Positions 33,946 through 42,978 of a stretch of DNA of 64,000 bases are shown here, piece after piece (positions within the stretch are counted from its first letter, which is position 1; every line of letters begins with the position of its first letter). The notes beneath the pieces are model-generated. The model searched no databases and had not been told where the DNA came from. It saw only the letters and a list, made by a program, of their open reading frames with translations. The position numbers and the translations under genes were made by a program. Source of the DNA: Cellulosilyticum sp. I15G10I2 (GTDB lineage: Bacteria > Bacillota > Clostridia > Lachnospirales > Cellulosilyticaceae); contig NZ_FMMP01000019.1 of the NCBI RefSeq assembly GCF_900095725.1, forward strand, positions 84,097 to 148,096, read 5' to 3'.

Positions 33946-36069
33946 ATGAAAACAATGGATCAGGCAAAGCGTAGAAAGCGCCTTTCACATATAATTATAG
34001 GAAGTGTTTTGGTGGGGGTTGGCATAGCTGTTTTATTAGCGATTCTTCTTGTTGTAAAGATTATAAAGGGGGCACCGGATGTATTAGACGTGCAGCTTCA
34101 TGCAGCAGAAAATGAGACTTCTATTGTATATGATGAGACGGGAAATCTTATAGATAAGTTCTCAGGAACAGAAAGCAGAGAATATGCCTATTTAGAGAAG
34201 ATGCCAAAACAACTTAGGCAAGCTGTTATTGCAATAGAGGATAAGAACTTTTATGAGCATAATGGTATGGATCTTTCTAGCGTAGGAAAGGCTTTAATAA
34301 GCAACCTGAAGTCGGGCAGTATATCAGAAGGCGGAACAACCATTACAGGGCAGATTATAAAAAATAGCATACTGCCAGCAGGCAATCCAATAGAGCGAAA
34401 AATACAAGAGCACTATTTGGCAATTCAATTCGAAAAGCTTTATAGTAAGGATCTTATTTTGGAGTATTACTTAAATAGCGTTGCTTTAGGACAAGGGACA
34501 AATGGGGTTCAAGCGGCGGCACTCCGTTATTTTGGAAAGGATGTAAGTGAGCTGAATTTAACAGAGTGTGCAGTTCTTACAGCTATAATAGAATATCCAA
34601 CTCGCTATAATCCACTTCAAAATCCAGATGAAAACTGGGGAAAGGTTCAAGTTATTTTAGGAGAAATGGAGAAACAAGGTTATATTACAGAAACAGAAAA
34701 AGAAGAAGCCTTAAAGTTTTCACCTTATGAAAGGATACAAAGTGTTCATCAAGAAACTCTTGAGAAGGCGCCCCACTCTTATTTTATAGATGAAGTCTAT
34801 AAACAAGTAGTAGCAGATTTACAAGAACAAAAGGGAATGTCTAAGCTTGAAGCCCAGAGGATGATTTATGGCGGTGGACTTCGTATTTATACAACCTTAG
34901 ATTCAAATATACAGGCATTAGTAGAAAAATATTTAAATGATGAAGCATTTTATCCTAAAAGCTTATACAAAGTTAGGCTAGATTATGAAATCACAGGGAT
35001 AAAGGAAGATGGAACATCTATTAAGGAAGCAGTATATGGTAAGGTAGTGGATAGGCTAGATGAGATAGAAGCGTTTAAGACAGCAATGAAAACAGAATGG
35101 CAGATTACAGAAGAAGACCAAATACAAAAAGAGGTGCTTATCAGTCAGACACAGCCACAAACAGCTTTTGTAGTGACAGACTATCGTACAGGTCAAGTGA
35201 AGGCCCTTTATGGAGGACGTGGGGATAAGCTGCCATTAAGTTTTAATTATGCAACACAGGCATTAAGACAACCGGATTCTGCTTTAAAAGTATTAGCAGC
35301 TTATGCACCGGGGATCGATCAAGGCTTATATACACCGGAATCTACTTTTAGAGATGAAAAGTTTTCAGTTAAAGTATCCCGGGGGACCACTTATACACCT
35401 AAGAATTTCTCGGGAACCTATACCAATGTGCCAATGCGCTTAAAAGATGCTTTAGCACAATCTAACAATACCATCGCAGTACGTACTGTTTATGAGGGGG
35501 TAGGATTAGATGTTACCTATGATTATTTAAAAAGCTTTGGTTTTGAAAATATCACAGAAGAAGATAAAACTTGGGCTTTGCCACTGGGCGGATTAACCCA
35601 GGGGGTAAGTACTTTAGAACTAAATAGTGCTTATGGAACAATTGCTAATCATGGCGTTTATCTACAGCCTACGTTTTATTCAAAGGTTGTAGATAGGGAC
35701 GGAAATGTCATTCTTGATGTCCAATCAGAAGCCTTGCTCAAGGTGCGTACAAATACTGTATTAAAAAGAGATACAGCAACTAGCCTTACAGAAATGCTAC
35801 AGTACGCAGCAGAGGAGATTGCGGACGAAAGCTTGAAAGAGTTTTTGAGTACGATGCCGGTAGCAGGAAATATAGGTTTATCAGGAAACAACAAAGACCT
35901 TATTTTTGTAGGTTATACCCCTTATTATGCAGCGACAATTTGGTCAGGATATAGCAATCCGGAGACATTGGGTGACCATAATAGCTACCAAGTAAGACTT
36001 TGGGGAAAAATGATGGATGAAATACATGAGGAATTTGAATATCAAAGATTTGAAGAAGAATTAAAATAG
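33946..36069 (+). CDS. Class A penicillin-binding protein (PBP1A-like) with degenerate KTG box
   Basis: A 707-residue bifunctional peptidoglycan synthase by architecture: N-terminal membrane anchor (residues about 13-38), GT51 glycosyltransferase (E98 in AIEDKNFYEHNG, GGTTITGQIIKN, RKIQEHYLAIQFEKLYSKDL) and transpeptidase. The active serine is S445 in DSALK (SxxK), and the second motif is S506-N-N. The third box, normally KTGT, reads AGNIGLSGNNKD (640-651), so the lysine and threonine are missing although the following FVGYTPYYAATIWSGY is normal. The transpeptidase may be weak or inactive (inference). It is downstream of the ABC operon and tail-to-tail with an RsmH-type gene. Confidence 0.88.
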   Translation: MKTMDQAKRRKRLSHIIIGSVLVGVGIAVLLAILLVVKIIKGAPDVLDVQLHAAENETSIVYDETGNLIDKFSGTESREYAYLEKMPKQLRQAVIAIEDKNFYEHNGMDLSSVGKALISNLKSGSISEGGTTITGQIIKNSILPAGNPIERKIQEHYLAIQFEKLYSKDLILEYYLNSVALGQGTNGVQAAALRYFGKDVSELNLTECAVLTAIIEYPTRYNPLQNPDENWGKVQVILGEMEKQGYITETEKEEALKFSPYERIQSVHQETLEKAPHSYFIDEVYKQVVADLQEQKGMSKLEAQRMIYGGGLRIYTTLDSNIQALVEKYLNDEAFYPKSLYKVRLDYEITGIKEDGTSIKEAVYGKVVDRLDEIEAFKTAMKTEWQITEEDQIQKEVLISQTQPQTAFVVTDYRTGQVKALYGGRGDKLPLSFNYATQALRQPDSALKVLAAYAPGIDQGLYTPESTFRDEKFSVKVSRGTTYTPKNFSGTYTNVPMRLKDALAQSNNTIAVRTVYEGVGLDVTYDYLKSFGFENITEEDKTWALPLGGLTQGVSTLELNSAYGTIANHGVYLQPTFYSKVVDRDGNVILDVQSEALLKVRTNTVLKRDTATSLTEMLQYAAEEIADESLKEFLSTMPVAGNIGLSGNNKDLIFVGYTPYYAATIWSGYSNPETLGDHNSYQVRLWGKMMDEIHEEFEYQRFEEELK

Positions 36070-36076
36070 CAAAAGT

Positions 36077-37126
36077 TTATGCTTTTATGGCCCAACGCAA
36101 TTTAGCAGAACGGGCACGACTATTGGTATTACATTCTTCAGACGATGGCCTAATAGAATCGGGAGCTATTTCACGGTAGATACCTTCTCGGAAAAAATGC
36201 TGAAAAGATTTTTTGACGAGACGATCTTCTCCAGAATGAAAGGAAAGTATAGCAACGCGTCCACCTTTAGCAAGGGAAGCAGGGAGTTTTTCCAGAAATT
36301 CATATAATACTTCAAATTCATTATTCACATCGATGCGTAACGCTTGAAAGCAGCGTTGACAAGATTTTTTTATCTCATGGTCCCGCTTGTTTTCTGGAAT
36401 GAATTGCAGAGCATCTTTGATAACTTGTTGGAGCTGAGTTGTTGTTGATAGCTCTATTCCTTTTCTTATTTGAGAAACAATGGCGCGAGCGATTACTGCT
36501 GAATGAGGCTCATCGGAGTTTTCTAACAACATACCTTGTAATTCATCTTGAGAAATAGTTTTTAAACGAGTGGCTACAGCTTCACCTCTGTTAGGATTAA
36601 GCCGTAAGTCTAGTGGTCCTTCACTTTTAAATGAAAAGCCTCTTTCTGGATTGTCTATTTGCATTGAGGAGACACCTAAATCTGCCAATACAAAATCCAA
36701 TGGTCCTGATTCTAGAGCAATTTGATCTATATTGGAAAAGTTCATTTGCTTGATTGTTAAAATTTCGGGGCCATAACCTAAGCGCTCCAAACGTTCTTGA
36801 GTACGTGGTAATTCAATAGAATCTACATCGGTCGCATATAAGTGCCCCTTAGAATCTAAACATTTGAGCATCTCTAAAGTATGACCGCCATAACCGAGTG
36901 TTGCATCTAATCCAGTTTGTCCAGGCTTAATTTGCAAGAATTCTAATATTTCGTTAACACAAATTGAACGATGCATACCAGCAGGAGTACTGCCCTTTTG
37001 AATAATTTTTGCCACATCATCAGCATATTTTTCAGGTTGCAGTTCCTTATATTTTTCTTTAAAAGTTTTGGGATGAGTCCCTTTATATCGGATACGTCTT
37101 TGACGTTTTGGCTCTTGATTATCCAT
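36077..37126 (-). CDS. RsmH-type 16S rRNA methyltransferase (MraW family), paralogue outside the dcw cluster
   Basis: A 349-residue SAM-dependent methyltransferase of the RsmH/MraW family, which N4-methylates C1402 of 16S rRNA. Hallmarks are PAGMHRSICVNEILEFL, GLDATLGYGGHTLEML (SAM site), DFVLADLGVSSMQID, ERGFSFKSEGPLDLRLNP and the C-terminal LSFHSGEDRLVKKSF. About 60 extra N-terminal residues rich in K and R (RRIRYKGTHPKTFKEKYKEL) set it apart from standard RsmH. The usual gene lies in the division cluster before ftsL and pbp; here it is alone beside a PBP gene, so it is probably a second copy. The target base may differ. Confidence 0.88.
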   Translation of the reverse strand: MDNQEPKRQRRIRYKGTHPKTFKEKYKELQPEKYADDVAKIIQKGSTPAGMHRSICVNEILEFLQIKPGQTGLDATLGYGGHTLEMLKCLDSKGHLYATDVDSIELPRTQERLERLGYGPEILTIKQMNFSNIDQIALESGPLDFVLADLGVSSMQIDNPERGFSFKSEGPLDLRLNPNRGEAVATRLKTISQDELQGMLLENSDEPHSAVIARAIVSQIRKGIELSTTTQLQQVIKDALQFIPENKRDHEIKKSCQRCFQALRIDVNNEFEVLYEFLEKLPASLAKGGRVAILSFHSGEDRLVKKSFQHFFREGIYREIAPDSIRPSSEECNTNSRARSAKLRWAIKA

Positions 37127-37300
37127 AGATTAATTCGAATTTTGAAATTGATGTTTTATAAAATATTGAGTTCATTCGTTCCTCCATCTTTTTTAATATC
37201 TTTTTGTAATCTCGTTACAAATCATATGATATCAAATACAGTTTATAAAAGCAAACTCAAAAGCAGAAAGTCTCTTAGAAGAATCAAAGACGATACTTTA

Positions 37301-38149
37301 TTATTGTAATCTAGTAGATCGAAGTTTAGAGGGGGTACACCCAAAAGATTCTTTAAACATGCGATTAAACACCTTATAATTAGTAAAACCATGTCGCTCT
37401 TGAATGCTTGTGATGCTGTCATCAGTATCAAGAATGTCGCTGTGAATATGGGTAAGCCTGACTAAGTTAACATATTCCATAAAAGTGAAGCCGGTGTATT
37501 TCTTAAAAGAACGACAGAAATATTCAGGATTCAAGGCCACTAAAGATGCCGCTTTTTTTAGACTAAGAGACTCCATATAATTTTGTTCAACGTAGTCAAT
37601 GACTTCCTTTAGCCGCGACAGATGCTTCGCGGCTTTATTTTTTTCAATGAGATCTTGTCGAGTGGCATAATGACGGTAGAGGGTATGGAGAAAGAGATTA
37701 AGGTTACTGGTAAAAAGAAGTCCATAACCATCTTCACCTTGTTCATAAAGTATTTTCATTGCAAGGAGGTACTGAATCATCTTTTGAAACTCGGAATCCT
37801 CGCTCAGCTGGCTTTGAGGGAAATACTCTCTAAATCGTATCGTCTTGTACTCAGGAATAGAATGGTTAAGGAGTTCATAAGGAACTTGAAGCAATAGAAC
37901 TTCAACGTTACTAGGACTTCGGGTCAAATGTATATCACCGGAGTTGACCACAAATAACTCATTGGTATTGAGTGTGTATTTTTCATCATTACGAACGATA
38001 TACATAGTACCTTGTAAAATATAGAGAATTTCCAAGTGGTTATGCCAGTGACTAGGAATCAGCTGATTATAAGATTTATAAATATTAAAATAAACAGGAA
38101 GTCTAATATTAGAGGTAATGATTTCATGGTTTGGCATAGATTTTAACAA
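37301..38149 (-). CDS. AraC-family regulator with cupin sensor
   Basis: A 282-residue transcription activator. The N-terminal cupin-type domain (SHWHNHLEILYILQGTMYIV, LNTNELFVVNSGDIHL) probably binds a sugar. The C-terminal 100 residues hold two HTHs (SLSLKKAASLVALNPEYFCR, KKYTGFTFMEYVN and SITSIQERHGFTNYKVFNRM, FKESFGCTPSKLR). It is transcribed away from the GH3 beta-glucosidase gene with 173 nt between them, so it most likely controls that gene in response to a glycoside. Confidence 0.9.
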   Translation of the reverse strand: MLKSMPNHEIITSNIRLPVYFNIYKSYNQLIPSHWHNHLEILYILQGTMYIVRNDEKYTLNTNELFVVNSGDIHLTRSPSNVEVLLLQVPYELLNHSIPEYKTIRFREYFPQSQLSEDSEFQKMIQYLLAMKILYEQGEDGYGLLFTSNLNLFLHTLYRHYATRQDLIEKNKAAKHLSRLKEVIDYVEQNYMESLSLKKAASLVALNPEYFCRSFKKYTGFTFMEYVNLVRLTHIHSDILDTDDSITSIQERHGFTNYKVFNRMFKESFGCTPSKLRSTRLQ

Positions 38150-38322
38150 CCTTTCATATTAAGCTTGGAAGAAACAAAGTTGGTTTATATTAAAAGTATC
38201 ATACATTAGAAAAAAGTCAATATCGACATAGTGAAAAGTCAGAAAGATGCTTGTTATGCATTTAAGCAAGTAATAAGATAAATATAGAATGCAAACGAAT
38301 TTATAACTTAGGAGGATTTACG

Positions 38323-40746
38323 ATGAATAAATGGCAAAGGATACTCTTTCAACCCAATATCCCTTTAGGTGAGAAGGGGGAGAGGATAACAGCATCTAAA
38401 AGGCATAGAGAGCTGTCAAAAAACGCAGCTAAAGAAGGGATGGTTCTTCTGAAAAATAATCAGAATGTCCTTCCACTCGGTAAAGGTTCAAAAGTTGCTT
38501 TATTTGGAAAAGGTAGTTTTGACTATGTTAAGGGTGGCGGAGGCAGCGGTGATGTAACAGTAGAGTATATTACTAACCTCTACGATGGTATGAAGACCTT
38601 GAAGAAACAGGTTAGTATTTTTGAAGAGTTATCTGATTTTTACCGCGAAGATGTTAAGAAACAATATATAAGCGGAGCAGTACCAGGAATGACTGTTGAG
38701 CCTAAAGTTCCTGAAGATTTGTTAAAGAGGGCTAGTATATATACGGATACGGCAATTATTACCATTTGTCGTTTTTCTGGAGAAGGATGGGATAGGAAAA
38801 GCGTTGTAGACACAAAAAATAAAAATCTCTGGGAGCATGAGGAGGCGCTGACAAAGAAGTCAGGAGAGCTCTTTGAAAACGGCGACTTTTATCTGACTCA
38901 TGCAGAGTCTGATATGGTAAATAAGGTCAAAGAGCATTTCGCCAAGGTTATTGTCGTGATGAATGTCGGGGGGATGGTAGATACCAGTTGGTTTGTTAAA
39001 GACGATACAATACATTCTGTACTGATGGCATGGCAGGGAGGCATGGAAGGGGGATTGGCTGCCGCAGAGCTTCTTTGTGGTATAGGGAGTCCTTCCGGTA
39101 AATTGTCTGATACCTTTGCAAATAGATTGGAAGACTATCCATCAACTTATAATTTTCATGAAGCTGAAGCTTATGTAGATTATACTGATGATATTTATGT
39201 GGGATATCGTTATTTTGAGACGATTCCAGGGGCAGCTGACAAGGTCAATTATCCATTTGGTTTTGGGTTGTCTTATACAAAATTTCATTGGTCAGTGGTT
39301 TCTGCAAAAGAACAAAAGGGTATCATCGAGGTTCGCATTCATGTGACTAATATAGGAGGTATAGAAGGCAAAGAAATCCTTCAAATCTATGTAGGAGCGC
39401 CACAAGGGCTTCTTGGAAAACCGGCAAAAAGTTTAGTGGCTTTTAAAAAGACGCGTTTATTAAAAGCGGGAGAAAGTCAGCTCCTTAGTCTTGAATTTTC
39501 AGTTGAAACGATGGCTTCTTACGATGATTTAGGTAAAGTTCAAAAATCTGCTTATGTACTAGAAGCCGGAGATTATACATTTTTTGTTGGGAATTCAGTA
39601 CGTGATGTAGAAAAGATCGACTTTATTTATTCGCTGCCACAAGACAAGGTTGCTTTGCAGCTTAGTGAAAAAATAGCACCCACTTCACTCAAAGAAAGGA
39701 TGCTCGCTGACGGCCGCTTTGAACAACTTCCATTAAAAGAAGCAAATGATCCTGATGCTTCTGGCCTTCCCAAAATGTCAGTAGAAATGACAGAAGGCTA
39801 TACGCCGGCAGTACGACTAAGACAGAGTTATCAGCTTTGGAAAGAGCCATTTAAGAAGGGGATTCGAACGTTTTATGAGGTAGCTGAGGGTAAGATGACA
39901 GTAGATGCGTTTTTAGCACAAATGTCTGATGAAGAAGTGGCTCATTTATTAGGTGGTCAACCCAATACTGGCGTTGCAAATACTTTTGGATATGGCAATA
40001 TGCCGGAGTATGGTATTCCAAATATCATGACTGCTGATGGACCAGCTGGACTTCGGATTGCGCCAGAGTGCGGTGTGAGTACAACGGCTTGGCCTTGTTC
40101 CACTTTACTTGCTTGTACTTGGGATCAAGATATTGTCTATGCGGTTGGAGAAGCAGGTGCTAAAGAAGTTAAGGAAAATAACATAGCTATTTGGCTAACG
40201 CCTGCCATTAATATTCATAGAAGTCCATTGTGCGGGCGTAACTTTGAATACTATTCTGAAGATCCATTCCTAACGGGTAAGATGGCTGCAGCAATGGTAA
40301 AAGGTATTCAATCTCAGCATATTGGAGCGACGGTCAAGCATTTTGCCCTCAACAATAAAGAAACGAACAGGAAGAACAGTGATTCTAGAGTATCAGAAAG
40401 GGCGGCCAGAGAGATTTACTTAAAGGCCTTTGAGCTTGTAGTCAAAGAAGCAGCTCCGTGGAGCATTATGACTTCTTATAATATGATTAATGGTCATCGT
40501 GCGTCAGAAAGCAGAGAATTATTAGAAGATATATTAAGAGGTGAATGGGACTTTAAAGGTATGGTAACTACAGATTGGTGGACCTGCGGAGAGCATTATA
40601 AAGAAACCAAAGCTGGAAATGATGTCAAAATGGGCTGTGGCTATCCAGAGCGCCTCCTTGAAGCCAAAGCATTAGGCCTTATTTCCAGAGAAGACATGAA
40701 CCTTTGTGCCAAAAGAATTCTTGAACTGATCCTAAAAGTGGATTAA
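38323..40746 (+). CDS. GH3 beta-glucosidase with permuted domain order
   Basis: An 807-residue glycoside hydrolase family 3 enzyme without signal peptide, so it likely splits imported oligosaccharides. Domain order is reversed from the common one: the alpha/beta sandwich comes first (AAKEGMVLLKNNQNVLPL, GGGGSGDV, GLAAAELLCGIGSPSGKLSDT), then a fibronectin-III-like domain (GKEILQIYVGAPQG), and the TIM barrel last (MPEYGIPNIMTADGPAGLRI, ATVKHFALNNKETNR). The nucleophile is D751 in MVTTDWW. Such permuted GH3 enzymes are known from ruminal Clostridia. The ribosome site TAGGAGG is good. It is controlled by the divergent AraC gene and followed by the 3' remnant of a transporter. Confidence 0.93.
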   Translation: MNKWQRILFQPNIPLGEKGERITASKRHRELSKNAAKEGMVLLKNNQNVLPLGKGSKVALFGKGSFDYVKGGGGSGDVTVEYITNLYDGMKTLKKQVSIFEELSDFYREDVKKQYISGAVPGMTVEPKVPEDLLKRASIYTDTAIITICRFSGEGWDRKSVVDTKNKNLWEHEEALTKKSGELFENGDFYLTHAESDMVNKVKEHFAKVIVVMNVGGMVDTSWFVKDDTIHSVLMAWQGGMEGGLAAAELLCGIGSPSGKLSDTFANRLEDYPSTYNFHEAEAYVDYTDDIYVGYRYFETIPGAADKVNYPFGFGLSYTKFHWSVVSAKEQKGIIEVRIHVTNIGGIEGKEILQIYVGAPQGLLGKPAKSLVAFKKTRLLKAGESQLLSLEFSVETMASYDDLGKVQKSAYVLEAGDYTFFVGNSVRDVEKIDFIYSLPQDKVALQLSEKIAPTSLKERMLADGRFEQLPLKEANDPDASGLPKMSVEMTEGYTPAVRLRQSYQLWKEPFKKGIRTFYEVAEGKMTVDAFLAQMSDEEVAHLLGGQPNTGVANTFGYGNMPEYGIPNIMTADGPAGLRIAPECGVSTTAWPCSTLLACTWDQDIVYAVGEAGAKEVKENNIAIWLTPAINIHRSPLCGRNFEYYSEDPFLTGKMAAAMVKGIQSQHIGATVKHFALNNKETNRKNSDSRVSERAAREIYLKAFELVVKEAAPWSIMTSYNMINGHRASESRELLEDILRGEWDFKGMVTTDWWTCGEHYKETKAGNDVKMGCGYPERLLEAKALGLISREDMNLCAKRILELILKVD

Positions 40747-40747
40747 T

Positions 40748-40999
40748 TTTAAAGAGCATTCTTTATTCCCAGCAGCTATAGCACATCATTATGGGACTAA
40801 GAACTTAGGTGTAAATTATGGTATGTTATTTATTTCGTGGGGAGTAGCGGGCGTACTAGGGCCACTGTTGGCTGGAAAGATATTTGATAGTACAAGCACT
40901 TATCAAATATCCTATATTGTATCAGCAGTATTATTAGTTTTAGCGAGCGTTTTAACCTTTGTAAATAGTACTAAAGATCTGAAGAGTATTTCAATCTAG
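40748..40999 (+). pseudogene. C-terminal fragment of an MFS transporter
   Basis: Immediately after the GH3 stop an open stretch without a start reads LFPAAIAHHYGTKNLGVNYG, then MLFISWGVAGVLGPLLAGKI and a last membrane helix ending at TAG 40997-40999. This is the end of an oxalate/formate-antiporter-like MFS protein (helices 10-12). The first nine or so helices are gone. A deletion apparently joined it to the GH3 gene. Confidence 0.75.
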
Positions 41000-41056
41000 A
41001 TAAAATATTCATGAATGATATAGTTATTAGGGATCACTTAGATAAGCAGAATAGTA

Positions 41057-41120
41057 TGTAATCTCACCACTGTGTTTATAACCCACGTGTTTCTGACAAG
41101 TTGTTAGAAATACGTGGGTT
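41057..41120 (+). repeat. ssrA 3'-end-like repeat with hairpin, copy 6
   Basis: ATCTCACCACTGTGTTTATA, then a 20-bp hairpin (arms 41080-41099 and 41101-41120, two mismatches) with the AACCCACG...CGTGGGTT ends and TTTCTGACAAG interior of the ssrA flank. Followed by ATTTAAG. Confidence 0.6.
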
Positions 41121-41141
41121 ATTTAAGTTCTAAAAATATTG

Positions 41142-42257
41142 CTAAACTTCTATAGCGTGTAATTTATTAAACTTAGAGGATTCTCTTATTTTATCAAATA
41201 ATTTGTGTAAACGAACACCTGTTTCAAAATCAGGCGTTTTATGTGTATTTAAGGTAATATCATTATAAAAGTTTGTGTAATGATAAGCCACATTGTATGC
41301 TGGAATATTTGATACATTTATATTGGGGAAAAAGTATTCTTTTGGAATCTCCATACGTTTCAGAGGTGAATTCTTGTCTTGGCTGCTTTTAAGAATAAGG
41401 GTATCCATCTCATACATCAACCCGTCTTTGGGCGTTAAGGTAATATCTCCTTTTGTGCCATTGATTTCTATTGCAAAGTGTGGTAAAAAGCTGTTACGGA
41501 CGTGTAGGGTAACAAGTGCTTTATTAGTAAGTTCTCCATAAATTATAACACTATCGGGAGATGTAGCTGTTATAATCTCATCAGTTTCCTTAACCCTTAA
41601 CTGTTTGATTTGCGTATCTAAAAATGCGGATAAATGAGTGAAATCACCCATTAAATAGTTCAGTCCGTCTAATAAATGTCCAGCTGTAATTGTCAATTGG
41701 TCAGCACCACTATCTTCGTTTAGCAAGTACGTGTGTGATTGGGGTACCACACCATTTTGAATTGGAAATCCTGTCATAGAATAACTAACGTTGACGGAGC
41801 GAATTTCCCCAATATAGCTTTCTGTCAGTAAAAATTTCAAATAGTTCATTGTTGGATTCGAACGAGCCTGAAGCCCTAAAGTGTGTCTAATACCTTTTTG
41901 TTTTGCTAAGTTTAATAATGAAACAGCTTGCTCGGTGGTACTTGTAAGTGGAAATTCGCTGTAAACGTGCTTACCTGCCTTTAAAACCTTTTGTATTAAT
42001 TCATAATGATAAGGTACTTTTACAGCAATTATAACGATATCTACATCAGGGTGCATTGCAAGCTCATAAGGGTCTGCAAAATAATTGGCAATATGGTACA
42101 TCTCAGAAGATTTTTTTGCGCTTTCAATACTACTTGTTCCAACTGCTGTAACTTCAAAACATTCTAATGATTGTAATGCAGGAATATGAGACATACTTGC
42201 CCAGCTTCCGTTTGCACTTGCACCTATAATACCAACTCCTAATTTTTCTAATCTCAT
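41142..42257 (-). CDS. Gfo/Idh/MocA-family NAD(P)-dependent oxidoreductase
   Basis: A 371-residue dehydrogenase with the N-terminal Rossmann motif (LGVGIIGASANGSWASMSHI) and the family lysine in AGKHVYSEFPL (EKP-like motif). The C-terminal alpha/beta domain has the usual H in TAGHLLDGL. Members oxidise or reduce sugars and inositols. ATG 42257 follows GAGGAGGTTATTAACA on the minus strand; a longer frame from 42329 has no ribosome site. It is divergent from an HxlR regulator, which probably controls it through a palindrome between them. Confidence 0.88.
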   Translation of the reverse strand: MRLEKLGVGIIGASANGSWASMSHIPALQSLECFEVTAVGTSSIESAKKSSEMYHIANYFADPYELAMHPDVDIVIIAVKVPYHYELIQKVLKAGKHVYSEFPLTSTTEQAVSLLNLAKQKGIRHTLGLQARSNPTMNYLKFLLTESYIGEIRSVNVSYSMTGFPIQNGVVPQSHTYLLNEDSGADQLTITAGHLLDGLNYLMGDFTHLSAFLDTQIKQLRVKETDEIITATSPDSVIIYGELTNKALVTLHVRNSFLPHFAIEINGTKGDITLTPKDGLMYEMDTLILKSSQDKNSPLKRMEIPKEYFFPNINVSNIPAYNVAYHYTNFYNDITLNTHKTPDFETGVRLHKLFDKIRESSKFNKLHAIEV

Positions 42258-42325
42258 TGTTAATAACCTCCTCAATTTGATGCTTATGAAATTATTATAA
42301 GGAGTCTTTAGAAAATAGCAATTAC

Positions 42326-42345
42326 GCACAATTTTGTGCTATAAT
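42326..42345. promoter_or_regulatory. Palindrome between the oxidoreductase and hxlR-type genes
   Basis: GCACAA-TT-TTGTGC (42326-42339) is a perfect dyad abutting TATAAT (42340-42345), in the divergent intergenic region. It is a candidate operator for the HxlR-type regulator. Confidence 0.5.
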
Positions 42346-42420
42346 AACAAAAAGGTAACTTTTTTGAATAATCAATAGTGAGCGATGTTAAATAATTTAG
42401 AATCTTTTAGAGGTGTACCG

Positions 42421-42753
42421 ATGGCGAGATTAAACAAAGAAGATTTTACTATACCAGTTGAGGCAACGCTTGATATATTAGGTGGGAAGTGGAAAACGCT
42501 GATTTTATGTCACCTTTCTTACGGTCCCAAAAGAACAAGTGAACTTATAAGATTAATGCCTAAAATTACTCAGAAAGTTTTGACGCATCAACTAAAAGAG
42601 CTCATACAGGACGATATGATTATAAGAAAATCATACAACGAAGTACCTCCAAAGGTTACATATGAACTCAGTAAGCTTGGATATTCTATAAAGCCTATTC
42701 TTAATAGTATGTGTGACTGGGGGCAAATGTATATAGATCAATACTTAGATTAG
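42421..42753 (+). CDS. HxlR-family transcriptional regulator
   Basis: A 110-residue winged-helix protein: PVEATLDILGGKWKTLILCH, YGPKRTSELIRLMPKITQKV and LTHQLKELIQDDMIIRK are characteristic, with the wing VPPKVTYELSKLG. Family members respond to electrophiles, disulfide stress or aldehydes. ATG 42421 lies 5 nt after AGAGGTG; an in-frame ATG at 42385 is possible but weaker. It is divergent from the Gfo/Idh/MocA gene, its likely target. Confidence 0.9.
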   Translation: MARLNKEDFTIPVEATLDILGGKWKTLILCHLSYGPKRTSELIRLMPKITQKVLTHQLKELIQDDMIIRKSYNEVPPKVTYELSKLGYSIKPILNSMCDWGQMYIDQYLD

Positions 42754-42798
42754 ACTAATGAAAAACCAAACATGGATTATATATATCTTTTTTACGTT

Positions 42799-42830
42799 AA
42801 AAGACGGATAACATCTGTCTTTTTTTATTT
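42799..42830 (+). terminator. Terminator after the HxlR-type gene
   Basis: AAAAGACGGA (42799-42808) pairs with TCTGTCTTTT (42814-42823, one G-U pair) and is followed by Ts. Confidence 0.7.
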
Positions 42831-42879
42831 CTAATATAAGAATAGTAAATAGCGTATATTGCAATAAATTGTTAATGCT

Positions 42880-42917
42880 ATATATCCCCTGCTATTTAGC
42901 AGGGGATATATTTTTTT
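42880..42917 (+). terminator. Second strong hairpin in the same gap
   Basis: ATATATCCCCTGCTA (42880-42894) pairs perfectly with TAGCAGGGGATATAT (42897-42911) and a T run follows. It may be a back-up terminator or act for the minus-strand gene. Confidence 0.75.
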
Positions 42918-42978
42918 AGACTGAGACAAGACGTGGGGATTTTTAAGTGGTAATTGTGAAGAATCAGTTACTTTATAT

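Noticed and set aside
7926..41121. CRISPR array as explanation of the repeated hairpin units
   Set aside because: Copies are kilobases apart, degenerate and lack regular spacers or cas genes.
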